A stretch of 20,120 bases of DNA from CAZQXD01 sp964597315 (GTDB lineage: Bacteria > Pseudomonadota > Gammaproteobacteria > Competibacterales > Competibacteraceae). The notes below the pieces were generated by a model, which saw nothing but the letters and a program-made list of their open reading frames with translations, was not told the DNA's origin and did no database searches. Location of the stretch: NCBI GenBank assembly GCA_964597315.1, contig CAZQXD010000073.1, positions 1 through 20,120 on the forward strand, in the 5' to 3' direction. This document shows, one piece after another, positions 14,043 to 20,120 of this stretch. A program made the position numbers and the translations under genes. Numbering within the stretch: the stretch's first letter is position 1; every line of letters begins with the position of its first letter.

Positions 14043-15137
14043 ATGGCGAGAGGAAACCCCGTGGCCCGGTTAATGACCTTGGTGCTCGGCGTGACTGCGG
14101 TGGCGGCGGCCATCGGGGCGCTGGCGTTGGCGCCCGATTTTTTCACGGATACCCCCGCCGCCAACCGTTCCACCCCCCGCGCCGCCCTGTCTGCCGCCGT
14201 GCCAGTGCTGGTGGAGCCGGTAGCCCTGCAAGCGGAGCGCACCCGCCTGGAGGCGGTGGGCACCTCCCGGGCGATCCGCTCGGTGACCCTGCACCCGGCC
14301 GCCGCCGGGGAGGTGATAGCCGTGAACTTCGACGCCGACCAGCGGGTGACGGCAGGCCAGGTGTTGGTGGCGTTGGACGACCGGGACGCCCGCCTGACCC
14401 TGGAGCTGGCCCGGGTCCGAGTCCGGGACGCCGAACGGCTGCTGCGCCGCTACGAGGGCACCCGAGGCAGCGGCGCCGTCTCCCCTACCCTGCTGGACGA
14501 AGCCCGCACCGCCCTGGAACTGGCCCGCCTGGAACGAGAGCGGGCGCAACTGGCCCTAGACGACCGCACCATCGAGGCCCCCTTCGCCGGGCATGTGGGC
14601 CTCACCGAGATCGACCCCGGAGACCGCATCGACCCCACGACCCTCATCGCCTCCCTGGACGACCGCGACGAACTGCTGGTGAGCTTCCAGGTGCCGGAGA
14701 TTTTTATTGACCGCCTAGCGGTGGGCCAGCCCATCACCGTGTCCACCTGGGCGGCTCGGGGCGCCCGGGCCGAGGGACGGATCGTGGCCATGGACAGCCG
14801 CATCGACCCGGTGAGCCGCACTTTCGTGGTCCGCGCCCGGGTGCCCAACCCCGCCGACCGGCTGCGCCCGGGCATGAGCTTCCGGGTGACCCTGGAACTG
14901 GAAGGCCCCCCCTTTCCGGTGGTGCCGGAGGTGGCCGTGCAATGGGGTGGCGACGGCTCCTATGTGTGGACGGTGGACGGCAATCAGGCCCGCCGGGTGG
15001 CCGTGGCTATCGTCCAGCGCCGGGAGGGCCGGGTGCTGGTGGACGCGGTCCTGGCCGACGGTACGCCGGTGGTGGTGGAAGGGGTGCAGCGCATGCGCGA
15101 GGGGCTGGAAGTCCGCCCCGCCGGTGAGCGGCCATGA
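14043..15137 (+). CDS. RND efflux periplasmic adaptor (membrane fusion protein)
   Basis: About 364 residues, anchored by an N-terminal signal or membrane helix (LMTLVLGVTAVAAAIGALAL). Domains in order: first lipoyl half with VIAVNFDADQRVTAGQVLVALDDRD, a helical coiled-coil hairpin (LARVRVRDAERLLRRYEG to LARLERERAQLALDD), the second lipoyl half TIEAPFAGHVGLTEIDPGDRI, a beta-barrel domain and a membrane-proximal domain ending in GLEVRP. Such adaptors join the inner-membrane pump to an outer-membrane channel. The frame extends 4 codons further to a GTG at 14031; ATG 14043 is preferred. The stop overlaps the pump ATG as ATGA, so the two are coupled. No regulator or outer-membrane channel gene is present, so substrate is unknown. 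Confidence 0.92.
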   Translation: MARGNPVARLMTLVLGVTAVAAAIGALALAPDFFTDTPAANRSTPRAALSAAVPVLVEPVALQAERTRLEAVGTSRAIRSVTLHPAAAGEVIAVNFDADQRVTAGQVLVALDDRDARLTLELARVRVRDAERLLRRYEGTRGSGAVSPTLLDEARTALELARLERERAQLALDDRTIEAPFAGHVGLTEIDPGDRIDPTTLIASLDDRDELLVSFQVPEIFIDRLAVGQPITVSTWAARGARAEGRIVAMDSRIDPVSRTFVVRARVPNPADRLRPGMSFRVTLELEGPPFPVVPEVAVQWGGDGSYVWTVDGNQARRVAVAIVQRREGRVLVDAVLADGTPVVVEGVQRMREGLEVRPAGERP

Positions 15138-18100
15138 CCGGCGCCGATCTACCGGCCTTGGGGGTGCGCCGACCGCTGCTGGTGCTGGTGCTGAATCTGC
15201 TGATCGCCATCGCCGGCATTGCCGCCTTTTTAGCCGTGGAGGTGCGGGAGCTGCCGGACGTGGACCGGCCCATCGTCACGGTCCGGGCCGATTATCCAGG
15301 GGCCTCTCCCGAGACCATGGACGCCGAGGTGACCAGCCTCGTGGAAGGGGCCGTGGCCCGGGTGTCGGGGGTGAAGTCTATCCGGTCTTCCAGCGAGGAG
15401 AACAATATGCGCATCCGGGTGGAGTTCGCCCCGGGCGCGGATCTGGACGCGGCGGCCGCAGATGTGCGCGAGGCGGTGAGCCGGGTGCAGCGGCAACTGC
15501 CCGCCGCCGTGGAGCAACTCACCGTGGTCAAGGCCGACCAGGACGCCAGCCCCATTGTCAGCATCGCCGCCGTCAGCGACCGGCTCGGGGAAGATGAACT
15601 GACCCGGGTAATCGAGAAGGACATCGTGCCGGAGCTGATCGCCATCGACGGAGTGGCCGACGTGCCCTTGTTCGGAGACCGCCGTCGGCTGCTGCGGGTG
15701 GTGGTGGACCCTTTGCGCCTGACCAGCTACGGGCTATCGGTCACGGACGTGGCCACAGCCCTGCGCCAGGCCCCTTTTGACGTGCCCGCCGGTAGTTTCC
15801 GGTCCGCCGATCAGGAGTTGATCGTGCGGGCCGCCGCCTCAGCCGTCACCCCCGCCCAGGTGGAAGATATTATCGTGCGGGGGACCACCCGTATCGGCGA
15901 TGTGGCCGATGTGTATTTCGGGCCGGAGGATGCCCAATCCTATGTGCGCCTGAACGGTCGCCCGGTGATCGGTTTGGGGGTGGTGCGTCAGGCCCGCGCC
16001 AACACCATCGATATCTCCGACCGGGTGGCCCAAACCGTGGCCCGCCTGAACCACCGCTTCAAGGATTTGGAACTGGTCATAACCGCCGATGACGCCACGT
16101 TTATTCGCGGCTCGGTGCGGGAGGTGTTGATTACCCTGGGCCTGACCGTGACCATCGTGGTGACCACCATCTGGCTGTTCATGGGCTCGCCGCGGGCCAC
16201 CCTGGTGCCCAGCGCGGCCATTCCCATCGCCCTGATCGGCACCCTGGCCGCCATCTGGTTGTTCGGTTTCTCCATCAATATCCTGACCCTGCTGGCCCTG
16301 ATCCTGGCCACCGGGCTGATCGTGGACGATTCCATCGTGGTGCTGGAGAACATCCAGCGCCGCCGTGCCCAAGGTCTCGGCCCTCGGGCCGCAGCGGTGC
16401 TGGGCACCCGGCAAGTGTTTTTCGCGGTGATCGCCACCACGGCGGTGCTGATTTCGGTGTTCGTGCCCATTTCCTTTCTGCCGGGCACGGCGGGTCGATT
16501 GTTCCGGGAGTTCGGCTTCGTGCTGGCGGTGGCGGTGGCCATTTCCTCCTTCGTGGCCCTGTCCCTGGTGCCCTCCCTGGCGGCCCGGATTCCCGCCCAC
16601 GCCGGCGACCGGCCCCAGGCCCTAGGCTTTCTGCCCGCCCTGGGCCGACGCCTGGGCGGGCTGTATCAGGCCCTGCTGATCCGGGTCTTGGCCCATCCCC
16701 TGCCGACCCTGGCCCTGGCCTTGGGGGCGGCGGTGGGGGCCGGGCTGGTGTTCCAGGCCCTGGACCGGGAGTTGCTGCCCCCGGAGGATCGGGGGGTGTT
16801 CTACGTGAACGCCACCGGCCCGGACGGGGTGTCCCTGGCCTATAGCGAGCGCCAAGCCCAGCGCATTGAGTCCATGCTAGCTCCTCTAGTGGCGGCGGGT
16901 GAGGCGGAGTCCCTATATACCATCGTCGGCCGCTACGACTTGAACCGGGTGCGGGTCACCACCCCCCTAGTTCCCTGGGCGCATCGGGAGCGCGGCCAGC
17001 AAGCTATTATCGCCGAGTTGCGTGGCCCTCTGTCCCAGATTCCCGGCGCCCGGGTCAGTATCTCCAGCCCCAATAGCCTGAACCTGCGGGATGCCGGCGG
17101 CGGCATGGAGGTGGCCCTGGTCGGCAACGATTATCTGCATCTTTATGAAGTGGCCAAGACCATGGCCCGAGCCATTGAGGACCGCCTGCCCAATTTGTCC
17201 GAGCCGGATATTTCCTATCAGCCCACCCAGCCCCAGTTGTCGTTTCGTATCGACCGCCGCCGGGCCGCCGATCTGGGCATTCCCCTGGAGGGACTGGCCA
17301 CTACGTTGCGGGCCATGATCGACGGCGACGAGTTGGTGGACCTGAATGTGGCCGACGAGGCCGTGCCCATTTTGCTGGAGGCGTCCACGGGCAAGATCAA
17401 CGATCCCTCGGATCTGGTGAATCTGTACGTCAGCGCCGCCAACGGCGCCCTGCTGCCCTTGTCCACGGTGGTCACCCTCACCGAGGAAGGGGTGGCTGCG
17501 GAGCTGGACCGCCACGTTCAGCGCCGAGCCGTGGAGATCGACGCCGAAGTGGCCCCGGGCTATCCCTTGCAGGCGGCGGTGGACGATCTCCGCGCCCTGG
17601 CCGATGAGCTGCTGCCCTCGGATGTGAGCATGATCTTGCTGGGGGAGGCGGCCACCCTGGAGGAGACTTCCCGGGAGGTGGCTATCACCTACGCCATCGC
17701 CCTGGTGGTGGTGTTTCTGGTGCTGTGCGCCCAGTTCGAGAGCATCACCAGCGCCCTGGTGGTGGCCCTGATCGTGCCCTTCGGGGTGGCCGCCGCCGTG
17801 TTCGCCCTGTTCCTGACCGGCACTTCCCTGAATATCTATTCCCAGATCGGCCTGATCCTGTTGATCGGGCTGATGGCCAAGAACGGCATTCTGTTGGTGG
17901 AATTCGCCGACCAGCTCCGGGACCGGGGCCAGGGGGTTTACGAGGCCATCGTCACCAGCGCCCGGGTGCGTCTGCGCCCGGTGGTCATGACCCTGCTGTC
18001 CACGGTGTTGGGGGGCCTGCCCCTGATCCTGAGCAGCGGTCCCGGCGCCGAAGCCCGAGCCTCCATCGGCTGGGTGGTGTTCGGGGGGCTGGGCCTGGCG

Positions 18101-18247
18101 GCGGTGTTTACCCTGTTCCTGACCCCGGTGCTGTATCTAGGCATCGCCCGTTTCTCCCAGGCCCGGGCCGAGGAAGGGGCGAAGCTGGAGCGGGAGTTGG
18201 GAGCGGCAAAGGGCGTGACGGACGAGGCGGAGGGACCGGCGGGGTGA
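15134..18247 (+). CDS. RND family efflux transporter permease (AcrB/MexF-like, HAE1)
   Basis: A 1037-residue inner-membrane proton antiporter, the normal length for drug-type RND pumps. It starts with a short cytoplasmic segment and helix one, then the periplasmic porter block with ELPDVDRPIVTVRADYPGASPETMD. Helix four has LIVDDSIVVLENI, where D398 and D399 are the proton-relay pair; helix ten has GLMAKNGILLVEFAD with the partner Lys916. A second porter block begins around residue 540 after helix seven. All key translocation residues are intact. The sequence fits the HAE1 drug and hydrophobe group rather than the heavy-metal group, but substrate cannot be predicted. It is translationally coupled to the adaptor and ends at the edge of the GC-rich core; no clear terminator is seen after it. 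Confidence 0.95.
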   Translation: MTGADLPALGVRRPLLVLVLNLLIAIAGIAAFLAVEVRELPDVDRPIVTVRADYPGASPETMDAEVTSLVEGAVARVSGVKSIRSSSEENNMRIRVEFAPGADLDAAAADVREAVSRVQRQLPAAVEQLTVVKADQDASPIVSIAAVSDRLGEDELTRVIEKDIVPELIAIDGVADVPLFGDRRRLLRVVVDPLRLTSYGLSVTDVATALRQAPFDVPAGSFRSADQELIVRAAASAVTPAQVEDIIVRGTTRIGDVADVYFGPEDAQSYVRLNGRPVIGLGVVRQARANTIDISDRVAQTVARLNHRFKDLELVITADDATFIRGSVREVLITLGLTVTIVVTTIWLFMGSPRATLVPSAAIPIALIGTLAAIWLFGFSINILTLLALILATGLIVDDSIVVLENIQRRRAQGLGPRAAAVLGTRQVFFAVIATTAVLISVFVPISFLPGTAGRLFREFGFVLAVAVAISSFVALSLVPSLAARIPAHAGDRPQALGFLPALGRRLGGLYQALLIRVLAHPLPTLALALGAAVGAGLVFQALDRELLPPEDRGVFYVNATGPDGVSLAYSERQAQRIESMLAPLVAAGEAESLYTIVGRYDLNRVRVTTPLVPWAHRERGQQAIIAELRGPLSQIPGARVSISSPNSLNLRDAGGGMEVALVGNDYLHLYEVAKTMARAIEDRLPNLSEPDISYQPTQPQLSFRIDRRRAADLGIPLEGLATTLRAMIDGDELVDLNVADEAVPILLEASTGKINDPSDLVNLYVSAANGALLPLSTVVTLTEEGVAAELDRHVQRRAVEIDAEVAPGYPLQAAVDDLRALADELLPSDVSMILLGEAATLEETSREVAITYAIALVVVFLVLCAQFESITSALVVALIVPFGVAAAVFALFLTGTSLNIYSQIGLILLIGLMAKNGILLVEFADQLRDRGQGVYEAIVTSARVRLRPVVMTLLSTVLGGLPLILSSGPGAEARASIGWVVFGGLGLAAVFTLFLTPVLYLGIARFSQARAEEGAKLERELGAAKGVTDEAEGPAG

Positions 18248-18393
18248 TGGGGGTGTTTGTCCGGGCTTGCGGTTGGGGCGGGGGTTTGCCATTATTCTGT
18301 AAAGGGTTTGGGACAGCGTATTGATCCAGGATGGCGGAGGTACGGATGCGAAGGATGGAGACTGGGTTGGATTGTGGGATGGGATTGAACAGG

Positions 18394-18528
18394 GCTAGGA
18401 GGCCAGGGCTTTGAAGATGGCAGTATAACGCCCTGATTGTAAAAAACTATTTTTTGCCGCATTACAGCGTTTTTTGCTGTAAGTTTTTGATTTATAGTTG
18501 ATCACCTTCAAAGCCCTGGGCTAGGAGG
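18394..18528. mobile_element. MITE-like element with terminal inverted repeats and 9-bp target duplication
   Basis: A 117-bp non-coding element at 18403-18519 has ends that are perfect 14-bp inverted repeats (CCAGGGCTTTGAAG at 18403-18416 and its complement at 18506-18519), extendable to 17 bp with one mismatch. It is flanked by the direct repeat GCTAGGAGG (18394-18402 and 18520-18528), as left by transposition. The interior is AT-rich and itself partly palindromic: TTACAGC/GCTGTAA at 18462-18468 and 18476-18482, and AAAAAC/GTTTTT outside that. No transposase is inside, so a full-length relative would have to mobilise it. I cannot assign it to an IS family. Confidence 0.65.
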
Positions 18529-18690
18529 CTTGTCTATTGGCTGTGCTGGTTTGGGATGATGGGCACGGTTCCTCGGAATTTCCTATCAAGGCGAGCAATC
18601 GCTTTTCCTTTTTCTGCCGCGCATTTCGCCGTCCTCTGATGCTTAATATTATATCTTTATGAACATGCTCATAGATACTGTCTCGGTTCT

Positions 18691-18733
18691 CAGCCTAGAG
18701 AAGCGACTCGAGGCTGATAATCAAATTGATTAT
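18691..18733. repeat. Two abutting palindromes at the GC-rich/AT-rich boundary
   Basis: CAGCCTAGAG (18691-18700) pairs with CTCGAGGCTG (18707-18716) with one mismatch and a 6-nt loop. Directly after it, ATAATCAA (18717-18724) and TTGATTAT (18726-18733) form a perfect 8-bp palindrome with a 1-nt centre. The first could be a terminator stem without a T-run; the second resembles a dimeric regulator operator. They lie 185 nt upstream of the AT-rich gene. The rest of 18530-18917 shows no credible gene. Confidence 0.4.
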
Positions 18734-18917
18734 TGATCATTTAAATCATTTTTATTTTTTAATAAAATCTTTTGTACATGAAACCAAAATGTCGCTTCAT
18801 TATGCAGAAAATCGTTGTGGGACGGTATATGGTGCGACCAAGTAGTTTGGAACAACATAGATAATGAGCAGATAGCCAGAAATTGTATAACTATTTTTTT
18901 AGCGGATTTTGTGAGCA

Positions 18918-19469
18918 ATGTTAAGGAAGACATTTACGACATTTACGGATGCGTCAAACTACGCTAAACAGCATGCGCAAGAGATTGGTGCAATGGTGAA
19001 GCTTGAGCGGGAAGGCAATATCTGGGTTGTCGTCAGTAGTCATGAAAAAACAACAACTACTTCAAGCATTGTTGATCGCCATATGCTCCCATCTCGTAGA
19101 ACCACTTACATTCCAAAAACAACTTGGTTGGAGCGACACCTTGATAAACAGCATAAAATAGAAAAACAGGAAAAAAAGCCCACAGAACTCTTACGGAAAG
19201 CATATAAAGTTCAAAGACAGGGCCAAGAAAATCGGTACACCTATCTAAAAGAAAGAGAAAACTACTATCGTTCTCTCTCCGAGGTACAATTGGAAAAACT
19301 CTGGAATGAGCGTGAAAAAATGGAACTTGAATCTGATGAAACTACTCTTTTGAGAGAGATTGTTAGAGAAGTTAAAAAAATCAAGCCAGCCTATGGAAAT
19401 AGCGTTAAAGTTTGTCGGCAATGTGGAATGGTTGGAGATAATTGTACATGTGGAAGATCGTGGTTTTAG
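18918..19469 (+). CDS. AT-rich hypothetical protein with C-terminal cysteine cluster
   Basis: A 183-residue soluble, highly charged protein that I cannot name. The N-terminal ~40 residues (FTDASNYAKQHAQEIGAMV then an IWVVV strand) suggest a small alpha-beta domain. The middle (~75-160) is rich in Lys, Glu, Arg and Gln and probably helical or coiled coil. The end has C-x2-C-x6-C-x-C (CRQCGMVGDNCTCG), a likely zinc-binding knuckle. Codon use is AT-rich, unlike every gene to its left, and the flanks hold transposable-element remains, so horizontal acquisition is likely. The ATG lacks a clear Shine-Dalgarno site. A nucleic-acid-binding role is a guess from charge and zinc motif. Confidence 0.6.
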   Translation: MLRKTFTTFTDASNYAKQHAQEIGAMVKLEREGNIWVVVSSHEKTTTTSSIVDRHMLPSRRTTYIPKTTWLERHLDKQHKIEKQEKKPTELLRKAYKVQRQGQENRYTYLKERENYYRSLSEVQLEKLWNEREKMELESDETTLLREIVREVKKIKPAYGNSVKVCRQCGMVGDNCTCGRSWF

Positions 19470-19479
19470 CCCGTAGCCC

Positions 19480-19509
19480 GTAGGATGCGGTGAGGAACGA
19501 ACCGCATCA
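19480..19509 (+). repeat. REP-like palindromic repeat, copy 1
   Basis: The core GATGCGGT-GAGGAACGA-ACCGCATC (19484-19508) has a perfect 8-bp stem and a 9-nt loop and is preceded by CGTAG. It starts 11 nt after the stop of the AT-rich gene and recurs inverted at 19704-19734. This is the form of REP elements spread by RAYT transposases. Confidence 0.8.
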
Positions 19510-19546
19510 ATCGTGAGCCACCCAACCCCACCAACGGAAATAATCC

Positions 19547-19646
19547 ATGACTGCCTACCTACCAGCGAGCAAGAATAGAGGACGGCGTCTACTTTATTCA
19601 CGGTCAACCGCGCCGCAGGCCACAGCAATATATTGCTGTCCAGCTA
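19547..19646 (+). pseudogene. Frameshifted N-terminal remnant of a REP-associated tyrosine transposase (RAYT)
   Basis: ATG-ACT-GCC-TAC starts a frame (MTAY) that continues as YQRARIEDGVYF only after skipping a 4-bp tandem duplication (CTAC CTAC at 19555-19562), and then as FTVNRAAGHSNILLSS after one more single-base shift near 19592. Joined, this reads as the classic RAYT start, where YRRARxxGGxYFFTVN is the family signature of IS200-like REP transposases. Nothing of the catalytic HUH or Tyr region remains, and a stop closes the last frame at 19644-19646. The remnant lies between two inverted REP copies, exactly where a RAYT gene would be expected. Confidence 0.65.
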
Positions 19647-19703
19647 AGTAAATTTCTTGAGACAAGTCATTCGATCTACCCAATACAAACGCCCCTTTGT
19701 GGG

Positions 19704-19734
19704 TGATGCGGTTCGTTCCTCACCGCATTCTACG
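19704..19734 (-). repeat. REP-like palindromic repeat, copy 2 (inverted)
   Basis: TGATGCGGTTCGTTCCTCACC and the bases after it to CTACG are the reverse complement of copy 1 over about 31 bases with one difference (a T in place of C in the second stem arm). The opposite orientation frames the RAYT remnant. Its right edge coincides with the point where IS transposase similarity stops. Confidence 0.8.
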
Positions 19735-19874
19735 TGCTGTCCTTCGCTGGCCTGCTCGAACCATTCATCCAGATAGGACGCATGAAGACACTGTTCCAGG
19801 ACGCTGCGCACCATTATCGGGATTGAAGTCCGTTCGGCAAAACGCTGGATCAAGGGGTTGAGCAGTTGGGTCAT
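19735..19874 (-). pseudogene. Truncated IS4-type transposase, N-terminal fragment
   Basis: From an ATG at 19874, about 46 codons read MTQLLNPLIQRFAERT, then SIPIMVRSVLEQCLHASYL and DEWFEQASEGQ. This resembles the conserved N-terminus of a group of IS4-like DDE transposases (NPLIxRFAExTPIPVMVRxLLER, DxWFE). Similarity stops at REP copy 2; beyond it the frame only translates the REP and ends at 19644. The DDE catalytic part is missing, so it is a dead fragment. No terminal inverted repeat could be identified in the ~245 bases to its right. Confidence 0.65.
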
Positions 19875-20008
19875 AGAACTCGGCCTCAGTAAAAAAAGCC
19901 AACTTACATCAAGTTCGCCTCACCTTAAAAGAGCTGCTCGCAGAAGTTTAATACCAATTCGCGATCAATCAAGTATTAACTTAGATCATTTTAGAATTTG
20001 CATTATGG

Positions 20009-20119
20009 TCAACGCAACAAATTGGTTGCCCATCTAAAACCAGTTATTGATTTGACTAAGCCGGAATGTTTTTCAAAATTGATCATTGCTTCAATTAATC
20101 TTTCTTCAACTGCTTTCAT
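20009..20119 (-). CDS. AT-rich unidentified frame at the window edge (possibly partial)
   Basis: A minus-strand frame ending with TGA at 20009-20011 and open to the window edge; inside the window it reads MKAVEERLIEAMINFEKHSG to the C-terminal RWATNLLR, 36 codons from an ATG. The composition is AT-rich like the 18.9-19.5 kb gene. It may be the tail of a longer gene outside the window. No family is recognised. The bases 19875-20008 show nothing I can support. Confidence 0.25.
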   Translation of the reverse strand: MKAVEERLIEAMINFEKHSGLVKSITGFRWATNLLR

Positions 20120-20120
20120 G

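Noticed and set aside
18730..18933. 67-codon minus-strand frame with a signal-like start
   Set aside because: It overlaps the start of the AT-rich plus-strand gene, lies in AT-rich DNA where chance frames with hydrophobic residues are common, and has no recognisable family.
19480..19734. CRISPR-like repeat pair
   Set aside because: Only two copies, in opposite orientation, palindromic and spaced by a transposase remnant; this is a REP arrangement, not a CRISPR array.

Overview
This 20.1 kb window looks like chromosomal DNA of a GC-rich gammaproteobacterium. The yggT-yggU-metX-metW order, CcoG/FixH-type cytochrome oxidase maturation genes, an RssA-like patatin and an IbpA/CbpA-type heat-shock pair all fit that class; I cannot name a genus. 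About 18.3 kb is tightly packed GC-rich housekeeping DNA. The last ~1.6 kb changes abruptly to AT-rich, repeat-laden DNA with broken mobile elements.

Layout. (1) 1-2202, plus strand: the tail of a YggT membrane protein, a DUF167/YggU protein, then metX and metW (homoserine O-acyltransferase and its partner) with an 11-nt overlap. (2) 2269-4644, plus: a membrane-anchored PAS-GGDEF-EAL cyclic-di-GMP enzyme. (3) 4656-6810, minus: a compact operon moaB, patatin-like esterase, DsbD_2/TauE-like membrane protein. (4) 6931-8362, plus: small heat-shock protein and CbpA-type DnaJ co-chaperone, preceded by a good sigma-32-like promoter. (5) 8458-9606, minus: a small winged-helix-like protein, a TupB-type tungstate ABC permease, and a decapitated GNAT acetyltransferase where the ATPase gene would be expected. 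(6) 9734-11740, minus: a Wzz/GumC-type polysaccharide co-polymerase whose cytoplasmic C-terminus is a degenerate tyrosine-recombinase-like domain. This is the most unusual protein of the window. (7) 11890-13818, plus: ccoG and a fixH/ccoH-like gene, both read from TTG codons, behind a candidate FNR/ANR box. (8) 14043-18247, plus: RND efflux adaptor and pump with ATGA overlap. (9) 18248-20120: a 117-bp MITE-like element with terminal inverted repeats and a 9-bp target duplication, two abutting palindromes, an AT-rich hypothetical gene with a C-terminal cysteine cluster, two inverted REP copies enclosing a frameshifted RAYT transposase remnant, and a truncated IS4-type transposase.

Functionally, the core holds methionine biosynthesis, cyclic-di-GMP signalling, molybdenum/tungsten metabolism (moaB, tupB), proteostasis, cbb3 oxidase/copper maturation and efflux. 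The right edge looks like an insertion hotspot. Product names rest on motif recognition by eye; no database search was possible.
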